The notes under the pieces: model-generated
What the model was told of the DNA's origin: nothing
Database searches by the model: none
The model's input: only the letters and a program-made list of their open reading frames with translations
Assembly: GCF_020537505.1 (NCBI RefSeq)
Contig: NZ_JAJBMO010000003.1
Location: forward strand, 190,507-254,506
Length of the DNA: 64,000 nucleotides
From: Blautia glucerasea
Lineage (GTDB): Bacteria > Bacillota > Clostridia > Lachnospirales > Lachnospiraceae
Direction of reading: 5' to 3'
Translations under genes and position numbers: made by a program
Shown here: piece by piece, positions 1 through 9,088 of the stretch
Position numbering within the stretch: position 1 is the first letter of the stretch
How the letters are laid out: the number at the start of each line of letters is the position of its first letter

Positions 1-1
1 C

Positions 2-220
2 CGCCAATCCTTTTTCCGAGAAAATAGTTACATAATTTTTCTGAATGTTCTGCAATACGGAAAAATGTCTTTCAAAGTGCCAGTGATCGCTGTTTCCGCC
101 AATGCCTTTGATGAGGATATGGAAGCGTCACGGGCAGCTGGTATGAACGGACATCTGGCGAAGCCGATCATGGCGGAGGCGCTGCTTAAGACGCTGGGAC
201 AGATCATTAAGTATAAATGA
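2..220 (+). CDS. C-terminal fragment of a response-regulator receiver domain (hybrid kinase tail)
   Basis: The reading frame is open from the window edge to TGA at 218-220. From about base 74 it encodes a typical receiver-domain end: PVIAVSANAFDED, then AAGMNGHLAKPI with the conserved Lys-Pro pair, then a final helix. This matches the last third of the receiver domains in the hybrid kinases further along (18.0-25.8 kb). The first 24 codons do not resemble a receiver domain; the expected LMDIQMPVMNGYEA stretch is not visible in this frame. The gene may therefore be interrupted or frameshifted just inside the window. The start lies outside the window. Confidence 0.7.
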   Translation, partial: RQSFFRENSYIIFLNVLQYGKMSFKVPVIAVSANAFDEDMEASRAAGMNGHLAKPIMAEALLKTLGQIIKYK

Positions 221-239
221 TATGTAATATTGTAATATG

Positions 240-286
240 AAAAGCCTGGCCGAAGATAGAGTAATGTCTGTTTGCCAGGCTTTTTT
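240..286 (+). terminator. Intrinsic terminator
   Basis: AAAAGCCTGGC (240-250) pairs with GCCAGGC (274-280), followed by six T. It lies 20 bp after the receiver-domain stop codon. Confidence 0.8.
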
Positions 287-306
287 GCTGAAATAGAGAG
301 AATGGT

Positions 307-1185
307 TTATCTATGCTTTCGGTATTCCCGGGGACTGCATCCCTTTATTCTTGCAAATACTTTGGAATAATAATTCGGATCTGAAAATCCAGCCTTGTCA
401 GCTACCGCGCTGATCGGCTCACCAGCCTGCAATAACTCCAGGCTTCGCTCAATCCGATATTCCTGCAGAAAGGCAAACAGAGTAGTATTCATATGACGCT
501 TGAAAAGCCGGGTACATTCGCTTTCGCACAGGTGGATGTGTCTGGCAATGTCATTTAAAGTGATCTTATTTTGATAATTTTCCTCTATGTAGGACAGGAT
601 CTTCTTAATCCGGTCGTATTCCAGGGAGTTTTCCCGGGAAGCCTGGGGTTCGTAAATAATGTGCTCCAGAAGAAGCCGCCACATGGATTGCAGGCAGATT
701 GTAATATCTAGCTCGTAAAAATCTGGTTTTTTCTTGTCAAGATCAATAATACGGAGAAGATACTCGCGAAAGGGCCTATGCCATGGCTCGCTCTGGTTGA
801 TACAGAGGGCGGGGAGCAGGGAATCCTGAAGGACAGGATCTACATATTTGCTGTTAATGGTGCTTTGGAAAAATCCGTAGATCAGTCTGGGATCAAAGGT
901 TACGGGAATGTAGGAGCAGTCCTTCTGATCTTCCATTGTGCCAGAATGGAGAGCACCGGAGTTGTTGAATACAATATCACCTTCTTTTAAGTGGTAAACC
1001 ATATGGTTGACCTTGTAGCACATGGTGCCTTTTTGCACATAAGTAATCTCTATTTCCGGGTGCCAGTGCCACATAAAGGAACCGGACTCATATTCCGATA
1101 GTTTCTGGTAGCTGACCAGGAATGGAAACTGTTCATTGCCGTGCTGTTTTAATTCTTTTTGAAACTGATTGGTTATGATCTGCAT
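307..1185 (-). CDS. AraC family transcriptional regulator (cupin plus AraC HTH)
   Basis: The predicted protein has about 292 residues. The N-terminal half carries an AraC-type cupin sensor with HWHPEIE near residue 40. The C-terminal 100 residues hold two helix-turn-helix motifs, the second containing ISAVADKAGFSDPNYYSKVF and ending SPREYRK, which is the classic AraC signature. A longer frame begins at a TTG (1245) with no ribosome site. The ATG at 1185 has GGGAGG seven bases upstream and is preferred. The gene is divergent from a galactokinase-family gene, so control of sugar metabolism is plausible but not shown. A cytoplasmic DNA-binding role is certain at family level; the ligand is unknown. 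Confidence 0.9.
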   Translation of the reverse strand: MQIITNQFQKELKQHGNEQFPFLVSYQKLSEYESGSFMWHWHPEIEITYVQKGTMCYKVNHMVYHLKEGDIVFNNSGALHSGTMEDQKDCSYIPVTFDPRLIYGFFQSTINSKYVDPVLQDSLLPALCINQSEPWHRPFREYLLRIIDLDKKKPDFYELDITICLQSMWRLLLEHIIYEPQASRENSLEYDRIKKILSYIEENYQNKITLNDIARHIHLCESECTRLFKRHMNTTLFAFLQEYRIERSLELLQAGEPISAVADKAGFSDPNYYSKVFARIKGCSPREYRKHR

Positions 1186-1489
1186 GCCAAACCTCCCGGG
1201 AAAAATTTTATATCCTGTGAACTGTATAGGATTCCATATGTTCAAAAATAGAGAATTACAATAAAACGCATAAATTTACCTGTATTATACATCTATTAAA
1301 GATAAAAACGCAATATATTACTTGTTTTTCGCAAGTTATTTAAGGTAATGTAAAGGGAATGCATGTAAAATGGAATTAACTTGATGAGAGATCCAGATAA
1401 GCACAGATGAAGCGTAAAATATGCACTGAAGCTTCTGGAATACAGAACGTAAAATTATAACAATATTAACAAAACAGGAGAGATTAGCC

Positions 1490-2725
1490 ATGAATTTACC
1501 AGAAAAAGCAAACCTTGAGAAAATCTATGGAAAGAGCAGCGCCTGCGCAGCCCGTTTCCAGAATCTTGCAGACAAATTTGCCCAAATCTATAAGCATGAC
1601 CATGCAGATTTCTTTACTTCCCCTGGAAGAACAGAAATCATCGGAAACCATGTGGATCACAACGGCGGCAAGGTAATTGCAGGAAGTATCAATCTGGATA
1701 CCATCGGTGCAGCAGCACCAAATGGAACCAACGTGATCCACATTACAAGTGAAGGCTACAGAGATGAGATCGTAGTTGATCTTGACAAGATCAGCAGAGC
1801 CAATTATCCGAAGGGAACCTTTGCCCTGGTTGCAGGTATGATGGAAGGTGCGAAGAAGAATGGCTTTCAGACAGCTGGCTTTGATGCCTATGTAAGTACC
1901 AACGTGATCGCAGCAGCAGGAGTAAGCTCCTCTGCATCCTTTGAAATGCTGATCTGTGTCATCATTGATTACTTCTTTAACGACAGCAGGATGACTTACA
2001 CAGACTATGCTAAGATCGGTCAGTACGCGGAGAATGTTTACTGGGACAAGGCTTCCGGAATGATGGACCAGATGGCATGTGCAGTTGGCGGCCCGGTTCT
2101 TTTCGACTTTGCAGACAGAAATGACCTGAAATACAGCAAACTTGATTTCTCCTATGGAAAATTTGGTCACAGACTGGTGATCGTAAACACAGGAAAAGGC
2201 CATGCAGATCTCAGTCAGGAATATTCTGAGATCCCAGGTGAGATGAAAGCCGCAGCTAAGGTGCTTGGAGCAGAGCTTCTTCACGAGACCACTCTTGAGA
2301 ACCTTCTGGCACATGTAAACGAGATCAAGGACGACAGAGCAATTCTTCGTTCTATCCACTTCTTCGAAGAGACCTCCCGCGTAGAGCGTTCAGCTAAGGC
2401 CATTGGAGAGGGAAACTATGAGGAATTCCTGAAACTGATGGATGAGTCTGGAAGATCTTCCTGGGAGCTGCTTCAGAACTGCTACTGCATTAAAGACTGC
2501 CATGAGCAGAAGATCCCGCTTGTTCTTGCCCTTACCCAGCTGTTCCTGAACAAGATCGGCGGCGGTATCTGCCGTGTACACGGCGGCGGATTTGCAGGTG
2601 TTATTGCAGCAGTTGTCCCGGAAAATGAGATGGAGAATTATGTAGAATACATTTCCCAGTATGTTGGCAGAGAGAACGTTTATCCAATGGATATCCGTGC
2701 AGTTGGAGCTGCTCATATCGGCTGA
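1490..2725 (+). CDS. Galactokinase family protein (GHMP kinase)
   Basis: The protein has 411 residues, the usual galactokinase length. Three GHMP motifs are visible: PGRTEIIGNH at 45-54 (substrate binding), GVSSSAS at 144-150 (phosphate loop) and GGGFAG near 367. The putative catalytic base is Asp193 in GMMDQ. Galactokinases phosphorylate galactose at C1 with ATP in the Leloir pathway; the substrate here could also be a related sugar. No galT or galE neighbours are present, which is unusual, and the gene is followed directly by a terminator. The start is supported by CAGGAGAG upstream of ATG. The divergent AraC gene is a candidate regulator. Confidence 0.88.
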   Translation: MNLPEKANLEKIYGKSSACAARFQNLADKFAQIYKHDHADFFTSPGRTEIIGNHVDHNGGKVIAGSINLDTIGAAAPNGTNVIHITSEGYRDEIVVDLDKISRANYPKGTFALVAGMMEGAKKNGFQTAGFDAYVSTNVIAAAGVSSSASFEMLICVIIDYFFNDSRMTYTDYAKIGQYAENVYWDKASGMMDQMACAVGGPVLFDFADRNDLKYSKLDFSYGKFGHRLVIVNTGKGHADLSQEYSEIPGEMKAAAKVLGAELLHETTLENLLAHVNEIKDDRAILRSIHFFEETSRVERSAKAIGEGNYEEFLKLMDESGRSSWELLQNCYCIKDCHEQKIPLVLALTQLFLNKIGGGICRVHGGGFAGVIAAVVPENEMENYVEYISQYVGRENVYPMDIRAVGAAHIG

Positions 2726-2790
2726 GAAGAAGTCTGAAATGCAAGCGTTGAGGATCTGAAGGCACTGTTCAGAAAAATTATGTAATAAGC

Positions 2791-2827
2791 AAAAAAATTC
2801 CCAGGCAGAAATGCCTGGGATTTTTTT
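2791..2827. terminator. Bidirectional terminator between convergent genes
   Basis: TTCCCAGGCA and TGCCTGGGA form a tight stem flanked by an A-run (2791-2797) and a T-run (2821-2827), so it can stop transcription from both sides. Confidence 0.9.
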
Positions 2828-2832
2828 GCTTG

Positions 2833-4056
2833 TTAATCATCCAGCTTGATTTTCTCTTTCAATACTACACATCCAGCCATATCCCCAATAACATTGACAC
2901 AGGTAGCACCCATATCGCAAAGGGTATTGATACTTATGTATACGCCCATAACACCTGCCGGAAGACCAGCCATAGTAGCCAATGCTGCGAAGGAAGCAAT
3001 GGCACCGCCTGGGATTCCAGGAGTTCCTACGGACAGAAGTACATTTGCCAGAAGGATTATGAGCATCATGGAAATGCTCACGTTAATTCCACAGGCATTG
3101 GCAAAGAACATGATCATAAAGGACATCAGAATGGAAACTGCATCCATGTTTACGGTAGCACCAAGAGGAATGGCAATACTTGTGATCTTGTTGGATACAC
3201 CCATTTCTTCTTCCATACACTGCTTGCTGATGGGAATGGTAGCAGAACTGGAGCAGGTTCCAAATGCATTCAGGGCTGCAGGAAGCATGGCCCTGATAAA
3301 TTTGATGGGGCTTTCTTTTCCGATAAATTTCACTGCACTGCCGTATACAATGAGAGCAAATCCGAAGAATGCCACATACAGAATGATCAGCTGTGTAGCC
3401 AGCGAGATAATGGTCTCTGTACCATTTGCTTCTACAACTGGAACGATGGTACAGAAGACACCGATTGGGGTGAAGTACATTACTGTGCTGATGACTTTCA
3501 GACATACCTCGTTGCAGGAGTCGATCACATTCAGAAGTGCGGCACCCTTTTCCCCGATGGCGATTAGGGTGAAACCTACGATCACTGCGAATACAAGTAC
3601 CTGAAGCATATTTCCGTTGGCAAAAGCGGCAACTGGGTTGGATGGAATCAGGTTCTTGATGGTATCCAGAATGCTGGTCATCTCAGTTGCCTGGATATCG
3701 GATGTAGCCATTTCGAACTTTACATTTTTTCCAAGGTTGATCAGTCTTGGGATGATCAGGCCTGCAAGGCTGGCAAGTGCGGTGGTGCACAGGAAGAAAA
3801 TCATGGCGCCTGCGGTGATCTTACCGGTAGTACGGGCATTTCCAATACTGGTGATACCCATTACAATGGAACAGAATACCAGTGGAAAGATCATCATGTT
3901 CAATGCATTCATGTAAATGCTTCCGATGAGATTGGTTATAGTAAGCACTGGCTCATACCGTCCAGCCAGAAAGAGCCCGGTGAGAATACCAAGGATCAGT
4001 CCGATGAAAATTGCGGATGTGATATGTTTTTTATACCACGAATAGAAAGTTTTCAT
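2833..4056 (-). CDS. Dicarboxylate/amino acid:cation symporter (DAACS family)
   Basis: This 407-residue integral membrane protein has the layout of GltT/SstT/DctA transporters: early transmembrane helices around ITSAIFIGLILGILTG, a central SSSATIPIS (the serine-rich hairpin HP1) near residue 265, then LGATVNMDA, and GTPGIPGGAIA (HP2) near 340. It should take up glutamate, aspartate, serine/threonine or C4-dicarboxylates with Na+ or H+. Substrate choice cannot be read from the sequence. TTTCCTCC upstream (an AGGAGGAAA ribosome site on the minus strand) supports the ATG at 4056. It is monocistronic and convergent with the galactokinase-family gene. Confidence 0.92.
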   Translation of the reverse strand: MKTFYSWYKKHITSAIFIGLILGILTGLFLAGRYEPVLTITNLIGSIYMNALNMMIFPLVFCSIVMGITSIGNARTTGKITAGAMIFFLCTTALASLAGLIIPRLINLGKNVKFEMATSDIQATEMTSILDTIKNLIPSNPVAAFANGNMLQVLVFAVIVGFTLIAIGEKGAALLNVIDSCNEVCLKVISTVMYFTPIGVFCTIVPVVEANGTETIISLATQLIILYVAFFGFALIVYGSAVKFIGKESPIKFIRAMLPAALNAFGTCSSSATIPISKQCMEEEMGVSNKITSIAIPLGATVNMDAVSILMSFMIMFFANACGINVSISMMLIILLANVLLSVGTPGIPGGAIASFAALATMAGLPAGVMGVYISINTLCDMGATCVNVIGDMAGCVVLKEKIKLDD

Positions 4057-4145
4057 TTATTTCCTCCTAAAAACGAATATTGTAGTATTTTACCACATTT
4101 TGCAGAAATAAAAGTTACGAAAGTATTACTTTATTAAGGAAAAAT

Positions 4146-4268
4146 ATGCATGCTTACCTAAAAGAACAAGAAGAATCTGGACTTATTTCCTATATGCGTG
4201 ATATACTGAATTTAACAGAATTGCCGGAATCTTACAGCTGGAAGCTTCTGGGTTTGAAATGGAGGTGA
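4146..4268 (+). CDS. Possible 40-residue upstream ORF coupled to dinB
   Basis: A short frame starts at ATG 4146, preceded by AAGGA, and ends with TGA at 4266-4268. That stop lies inside the GGAGGTGA Shine-Dalgarno of the following polymerase gene. The peptide begins MHAYLKEQEESG and has a balanced, protein-like composition with many charged residues in its first half. I do not recognise a family. The overlap of its stop with the ribosome site suggests translational coupling to the polymerase. It may equally be a chance ORF in the leader. Confidence 0.4.
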   Translation: MHAYLKEQEESGLISYMRDILNLTELPESYSWKLLGLKWR

Positions 4269-4273
4269 AACAT

Positions 4274-5509
4274 ATGGAAAGGCTGATCTTTCATGTAGAT
4301 GTAAACAGCGCCTTCCTCTCCTGGGAAGCAGCACGCAGAGTAAAAAATGGAGAGCCGGATCTGCGGACAATTCCTTCCGCAGTGGGCGGTGACCCGAAGA
4401 GCCGTACCGGGATTGTAGTTGCCAAATCCATTCCGGCAAAGAAATACGGAGTACAGACTGGTGAGCCTGTGGCTATGGCCCTTCGGAAATGCCCAGGTCT
4501 GGTTGTGGTTCCCAGTGATTTTCAACTTTATACCAGGAATTCCCAGGCGTTTAAAGCAATCTGTAAGTCCTATGCTCCTGCAATGGAATCCTTTTCCATT
4601 GATGAGGTGTTTCTGGATATGACAGGCACTTCCCTGATCTATCCAGATCCTATCGCCACAGCCTGTGAGATAAAGGACAGGATTTATCAGGAGCTTGGAT
4701 TTACAGTAAACGTAGGAATCTCCACCAATAAGCTGCTGGCAAAAATGGCGTCAGATTTTGAGAAGCCAAATAAAGTGCATACCCTTTTTCCGAAAGAAAT
4801 CCCGGCGAAAATGTGGCCTCTTCCTATAAGAGACCTGTTATTTCTGGGAAAGGCTTCGGAAAAGAAGCTGGTAGATTTCGGAATCCGCACGATAGGAGAA
4901 CTGGCCCGTGAAAAGGAGTCCACCATCCAGACCCTTCTTGGTGAAAAAAACGGACACCAGCTTTATCAGTACGCCAGAGGCATCGACGAGTCTCCTGTGC
5001 TGGAAGTGCCGGAGGAGAGCAAGGGCTTTAGTGTAGAAAAAACTTTTAATGATGATATTGTATCCATGGAACAGATCCAGCTGATTTTGCTGGAGCAATG
5101 CGATGTGGTCGCCACCAGAATGAGACGGAAGGGGAAGAAATGTACCTGCATTTCCGTTACTTTCCGAACCCTGGATTTTAAGAACCGTTCCCACCAGATG
5201 AAGCTTGGAAATGCCATAGATGTCACCGATGAGATCTACGCAAATGCCAGAAAGCTGTTCCAAGAGTTCTGGAAGGGACAGCCACTGCGGCTGATCGGTG
5301 TGGCCCTCACAGGACTTACGGAGGATGGGTTCGAACAGATGTCTTTGTTTGAGGACAGTGCCAAAAAAGAACAGCGCCAGAAGCTGGATGCCACCCTGGA
5401 CGCTATCCGTATGAAATTTGGAAACGACACGATCACCCGCGCCAGCATTATGAACAGCAATGCCGGAATCGGGCGGAAAGCCAAGGCACAAATGGAGAAT
5501 GAACGATAG
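4274..5509 (+). CDS. dinB: Y-family DNA polymerase IV (DinB-like)
   Basis: The 411-residue product has the Y-family catalytic pattern: an N-terminal HVDVNSAFLSWE with a metal-binding Asp, then SIDEVFLD near residue 100 carrying the Asp-Glu pair. Next come the thumb (GISTNKLLAKMASD) and a little-finger region ending in a SIMNSNAGIGRK tail. It performs error-prone bypass of DNA lesions. An upstream in-frame ATG exists at 4259, but ATG 4274 has GGAGGTG six bases before it and gives the conserved N-terminus. A second Y-family polymerase sits at 15.9 kb. I see no convincing LexA box. Confidence 0.93.
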   Translation: MERLIFHVDVNSAFLSWEAARRVKNGEPDLRTIPSAVGGDPKSRTGIVVAKSIPAKKYGVQTGEPVAMALRKCPGLVVVPSDFQLYTRNSQAFKAICKSYAPAMESFSIDEVFLDMTGTSLIYPDPIATACEIKDRIYQELGFTVNVGISTNKLLAKMASDFEKPNKVHTLFPKEIPAKMWPLPIRDLLFLGKASEKKLVDFGIRTIGELAREKESTIQTLLGEKNGHQLYQYARGIDESPVLEVPEESKGFSVEKTFNDDIVSMEQIQLILLEQCDVVATRMRRKGKKCTCISVTFRTLDFKNRSHQMKLGNAIDVTDEIYANARKLFQEFWKGQPLRLIGVALTGLTEDGFEQMSLFEDSAKKEQRQKLDATLDAIRMKFGNDTITRASIMNSNAGIGRKAKAQMENER

Positions 5510-5586
5510 GCGGATATGACGTAAGACAAAAAGCTCTGGTTTACTGGATATCAGATAGAAAATATGGAAAATAAAATCGTATAGAA

Positions 5587-5636
5587 ACAAGGGCATTGTT
5601 TGCTTCTTTGCAGGAAGAAGAGGACAATGCCCTTGT
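5587..5636 (+). terminator. Perfect 13-bp hairpin after dinB, terminator-like
   Basis: ACAAGGGCATTGT (5587-5599) pairs perfectly with ACAATGCCCTTGT (5624-5636) across a 24-nt loop. Only a weak T-rich tail follows, so termination efficiency is uncertain. Confidence 0.6.
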
Positions 5637-5661
5637 TCTATAAATTTTATTAAAGCACCTC

Positions 5662-5690
5662 TTGACAAACACGCATCACTAGTGTACTAT
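5662..5690 (+). promoter_or_regulatory. Sigma-A promoter of the GntR-ABC operon with embedded palindrome
   Basis: TTGACA (5662-5667) and TACTAT (5685-5690) are separated by 17 bp. The palindrome CACTAGTG ends just before the -10 box and is well placed to be an operator for the GntR protein encoded next. Autoregulation is known for YtrA-type regulators; here it is inferred. Confidence 0.75.
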
Positions 5691-5725
5691 CTACCTATGA
5701 CAGCGATACAAGAAAGGAGGACGCC

Positions 5726-6082
5726 ATGGAATATAATTCATCGCTGCCTATTTATCTCCAGGCAGCAAATTCCATTAAACGGGATATTGTAACAGGTAAG
5801 CTGTCTCCGGGTGTGAAGCTTCCATCGGTGCGTGAGCTGGCAGTTGCGTACACCATTAATCCCAATACAGTCAGCCGCGTATATAAAGAATTGGAGATGG
5901 AAGGCGTCTGCTTTACCAGACGCGGGATGGGAACTTTCGTAACAGAAGATCCAGGGAAGGTCCGGCAGCTAAAAGAAGAGATGGCGGGGACCCTGATCCG
6001 AGAATTTCTGGAAGGAATGGAGCAGCTTGGTTTTTCCAGAGCCGAGACGATCGGCCTTCTGGAGGAAAAACAGTCGAAATAG
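5726..6082 (+). CDS. GntR family regulator, YtrA subfamily
   Basis: The 118-residue protein consists of the GntR winged helix (GVKLPSVRELAVAYTINPNTV..VYKELE) followed by a short helical C-terminal region of about 45 residues. That is the small-effector-domain layout typical of YtrA-type regulators. These usually repress an ABC transporter operon located directly downstream, which is exactly the arrangement here (12 bp to the ATPase gene). The start has AAAGGAGG a few bases upstream. It probably responds to a cell-envelope stress or antimicrobial peptide; the inducer is unknown. Confidence 0.9.
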   Translation: MEYNSSLPIYLQAANSIKRDIVTGKLSPGVKLPSVRELAVAYTINPNTVSRVYKELEMEGVCFTRRGMGTFVTEDPGKVRQLKEEMAGTLIREFLEGMEQLGFSRAETIGLLEEKQSK

Positions 6083-6093
6083 ACGAGGAGTGT

Positions 6094-6810
6094 ATGAAAA
6101 TGATCTTAGAGAGCAGAGAAGCAACGAAGAAATACGGCAGTAAGACTGCTGTGAATCAGGTATCCTTACAGTTGGAGCCAGGACTTGTATACGCTATGCT
6201 TGGTCCCAACGGAAGCGGCAAGACCACCTGGATGAAAATGGTGGCAGGACTTGTGAAGCCAACCAGCGGTGAGATCCTGTATCAGGGAAACCCCATCGGC
6301 AAAGAGAGCCGGAAAGAAATTGCCTATATGTCCACAGAGCCCTACTTCTACAGCTGGATGTCCGTTGCGGATGTGGGAAAATATTATGAGGACTTTTTTG
6401 AAGATTTTTCCATGGAGAAATATAGACAGATGATTTCCCGTATGGAGCTTACAGAGGATATGAAGGCGAAGAAGCTGTCCTCTGGTATGATGGCCAAGCT
6501 GAAGATCGCAGTTACCATGGCAAGAGGCGCCAGGCTGTATTTACTTGACGAACCCCTGAACGGCATTGATCTTCTGGCAAGAGACCAGATCATGAAGAGC
6601 ATTCTGGAAGCCATAGATCCAGATGTGACACTGGTGGTTTCCAGTCATCTTGTAGACGAACTGGAACGAGTAGCAGATGCGGCCATTTTTATGAAGGATG
6701 GCATATTGGCTAAGCAGTGTATGGTAGAGGAGCTTCGGATTGACGAGCATAAATCCGTAGTGGATCTGTACCGTGAAATCTATGGACATGGAGGAGAAGA
6801 AGTATGTTAA
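6094..6810 (+). CDS. ABC transporter ATP-binding protein
   Basis: This is a 238-residue nucleotide-binding subunit. Walker A is GPNGSGKT near residues 39-46, the signature is a variant LSSGM near 131, and Walker B is LYLLDEP followed by a D-loop and the switch histidine in VVSSHL. The signature replaces LSGGQ, as is common in YtrB/BcrA-like importers and exporters. It overlaps the next gene by seven bases and should form a complex with that permease. It is cotranscribed with the YtrA-type repressor. The substrate is unknown; relatives export peptides or lipids. Confidence 0.92.
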   Translation: MKMILESREATKKYGSKTAVNQVSLQLEPGLVYAMLGPNGSGKTTWMKMVAGLVKPTSGEILYQGNPIGKESRKEIAYMSTEPYFYSWMSVADVGKYYEDFFEDFSMEKYRQMISRMELTEDMKAKKLSSGMMAKLKIAVTMARGARLYLLDEPLNGIDLLARDQIMKSILEAIDPDVTLVVSSHLVDELERVADAAIFMKDGILAKQCMVEELRIDEHKSVVDLYREIYGHGGEEVC

Positions 6811-7544
6811 AGTTGATGAAATACGAGCTTCGGAAAACAGCGTTTTCCAAGCTGGTTCTGCTGGTGATCACTGCCGTTGCGGAACTTGCATTTTTGTTAG
6901 GTGTGTTTTTGAAAAAGGATAATCTTCTGGCAATCGGAATTGTATTCCTGTTCATGTGTGCAGTATTTGGTGTTATTTACATTGGAATAGAGAGCGTGAA
7001 TGTCCTATATCGTGACCTGAATACCAAACAGAGTTATATGTTGTTTCTTACACCAAAAAGCAGCTATGAAATCCTTGGTGCCAAGATTCTGGAAAACGGC
7101 ATTTCCATCGTAATGGCCGGTGTATTTTTCGCATTGCTGGCAGCCCTTGACATTACCGTTGCAACCCTTTATATTGGCGGCTTGAAAGAGATGATCAATC
7201 TGGTAAGCTCCTTTATGGAAATAAACTGGTCCGTTACCTTTACCCCTGCAGAAGCAGCCTTCTATTTCTTTGGTCTGCTGGCAAGCTGGATCGTTTACAT
7301 TGTGAATGCTGACCTGTCCGTGATCTTATCCGCCAGTGTCCTGGCCGGCAAAAAAGGCAGCATCATTGCAGGCTTCCTTATCTTCATGGTAATCTCCGCT
7401 ATTATTGGAAAGGCATTGGATCTGATTCCGGTTCTGCAAAGCACAGAACTTACTTTCGTTATATATATCGCAGCCGCATTTGCCATTGCAGCAGTACTGT
7501 ACCTGATTAGCGGCTGGATCATGGAGAAGAAGCTGAGCGTATAA
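6804..7544 (+). CDS. ABC-2 type transporter permease
   Basis: The 246-residue hydrophobic protein has about six predicted transmembrane segments: near residues 18-36, 43-66, 99-121, 149-170, 177-197 and 216-240. A soluble loop follows the second segment. It starts within the ATPase gene, which implies translational coupling. No close family name can be assigned beyond ABC-2 type permease by context. Together with the ATPase and the GntR repressor it forms a three-gene operon of the ytr type. Confidence 0.82.
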   Translation: MLKLMKYELRKTAFSKLVLLVITAVAELAFLLGVFLKKDNLLAIGIVFLFMCAVFGVIYIGIESVNVLYRDLNTKQSYMLFLTPKSSYEILGAKILENGISIVMAGVFFALLAALDITVATLYIGGLKEMINLVSSFMEINWSVTFTPAEAAFYFFGLLASWIVYIVNADLSVILSASVLAGKKGSIIAGFLIFMVISAIIGKALDLIPVLQSTELTFVIYIAAAFAIAAVLYLISGWIMEKKLSV

Positions 7545-7650
7545 AGCTTAATGGTATATTTATGATTGCAGAGTGAAGAGGGGTGTGATAGAATGAGGCT
7601 CGCAGTAAAAAGAAAAGAAAACTGGAATCGGGAAAGGATTCTATTGCGAG

Positions 7651-9006
7651 ATGGAAAAAGTAAAAAAATCAAACGAAATGGATATGCTGAATGGCGGTCT
7701 TGCAGGCAAGCTGATCATCTTTGCCATACCTCTGGCATTCAGCAGTATTTTACAGCAGTTATTTAATTCCGCGGATGTTGCGGTTGTTGGCCGGTTTGCA
7801 GGAGACAGGGCTTTGGCGGCAGTTGGAAGCTGTGTGGCGCTTGTTGGTATCTTTGTGAATCTGCTGGTGGGAATGTCTGTTGGACCAAATGCAGCCCTGG
7901 CAACCTTGATCGGTCAGAAAAAGCGGGAGCGGATCAGCGGTATGCTACATACCGTACTCACCTTTGGCGCAATACTTGGATTTTTACTTATGATCATTGG
8001 CATGCTGTGTGCGAAAGTAGTACTGGAAGCATCTGGAACACCGGAAAGTGTTATGAGTGAGGCTCTTTTGTACATTCGGATCTATTTTATCAGTCTGCCA
8101 TTTATGACTATTTACAATTTTGGCTCGGCTATTTTGCGAAGCTATGGGGACAGCAGAAGGCCGATGTACTACCTGCTTACCTCTGGAATTGTAAATGTTA
8201 TCTTGAACCTGTTTCTGGTGATCTGCCTTCACCTGGGTGTTTCCGGCGTAGCCATTGCGACAGTAATATCCAATGTATTAAGCGCATCTTTGGTTATTCA
8301 TCATCTTCGTAAAAGGGATGATGAATTCCAGTTCAGTTTTTCCAGAATGCATATTAATAAAAGTGAGCTATCCAAGGTTCTGGCTATTGGAATCCCGGCG
8401 GGAATACAGGGGGCTATTTTCTCTGTTTCCAATGTATTTATCCAGAGTGGGATCAATTCCTTCGGAGAGGATGCAATTGCTGGTTCTTCACTAGCTCTGA
8501 ATTTTGAGTATTTTACATATGATATTGCAGCTGCTTTTGCTCAGGCGGCGGTTACCTTTACCAGCCAGAATTTCGGTGCTGGAAATTTGAAAAGGTGTAA
8601 AAAGGTATTCTGGCTTTGTCTGTTGTTTGGAATGGTCTTCACAGAAATCCTCAGTATTGTATTTATGATCTGGGATGATTTCTTTGTGAGCATCTATACC
8701 ACCAGCGCAGGAGTGGCAGCCTTCGGCCTGATTCGTATGCACCGGGTATGTTCTTTGGAGGGACTTACCGCTACTTACGAAGTGGAAAGCGCAGCCCTCA
8801 GGGGAATGGGAAAATCTCTGGAGCCATCCATTATCACAATTCTTGGAACTGTGGTTTTCCGCATGATCTGGCTGGTTACCATTTTCAAGCTGGTTCCCAC
8901 CTTCGAAATGCTGATGAACGTTTACGTCGCTTCCTGGATCTTCACAGGCGGCGCGATCATGATCGTGTATCTGTGGCATATGCGGAAGCTGGAAAAGAAC
9001 CATTAG
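7651..9006 (+). CDS. MATE family efflux transporter
   Basis: The 451-residue protein has 12 predicted membrane helices and the MATE pattern: an N-terminal LIIFAIPLAFSSILQQLFNSADVAVVGRF and a matching second half starting LAIGIPAGIQGAIFSVSN. Such proteins export drugs or metabolites using Na+ or H+ gradients. It lies about 100 bp after the ABC operon in the same direction but shares no overlap. The ATG at 7651 is chosen although its ribosome site is weak; ATG 7678 is an alternative. A strong terminator follows. Confidence 0.9.
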   Translation: MEKVKKSNEMDMLNGGLAGKLIIFAIPLAFSSILQQLFNSADVAVVGRFAGDRALAAVGSCVALVGIFVNLLVGMSVGPNAALATLIGQKKRERISGMLHTVLTFGAILGFLLMIIGMLCAKVVLEASGTPESVMSEALLYIRIYFISLPFMTIYNFGSAILRSYGDSRRPMYYLLTSGIVNVILNLFLVICLHLGVSGVAIATVISNVLSASLVIHHLRKRDDEFQFSFSRMHINKSELSKVLAIGIPAGIQGAIFSVSNVFIQSGINSFGEDAIAGSSLALNFEYFTYDIAAAFAQAAVTFTSQNFGAGNLKRCKKVFWLCLLFGMVFTEILSIVFMIWDDFFVSIYTTSAGVAAFGLIRMHRVCSLEGLTATYEVESAALRGMGKSLEPSIITILGTVVFRMIWLVTIFKLVPTFEMLMNVYVASWIFTGGAIMIVYLWHMRKLEKNH

Positions 9007-9014
9007 ACATTGAA

Positions 9015-9068
9015 ACAGGGCATTACCTGCTTCTCGGTGAGGAGTAAGTAATGCCCTGTGTTTTTTTT
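9015..9068 (+). terminator. Intrinsic terminator
   Basis: ACAGGGCATTAC (9015-9026) pairs with GTAATGCCCTGT (9048-9059) and is followed by eight T. It resembles the hairpin after dinB in its GGGCATT core. Confidence 0.9.
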
Positions 9069-9088
9069 CTAATCAAGCTATTTTCAGA

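Noticed and set aside
1496..2359. Long antisense frame (287 codons) opposite the galactokinase gene
   Set aside because: Cysteine- and histidine-rich translation, no ribosome site, and fully inside a well-conserved gene on the other strand.
2830..3604. Plus-strand frames opposite the symporter gene
   Set aside because: Mirror images of the symporter coding pattern; compositions are unlike real proteins.
4030..4150. LexA/SOS box before dinB
   Set aside because: The best candidate (CGAATATTGTAG) departs too far from the Firmicute consensus CGAAC-N4-GTTCG.
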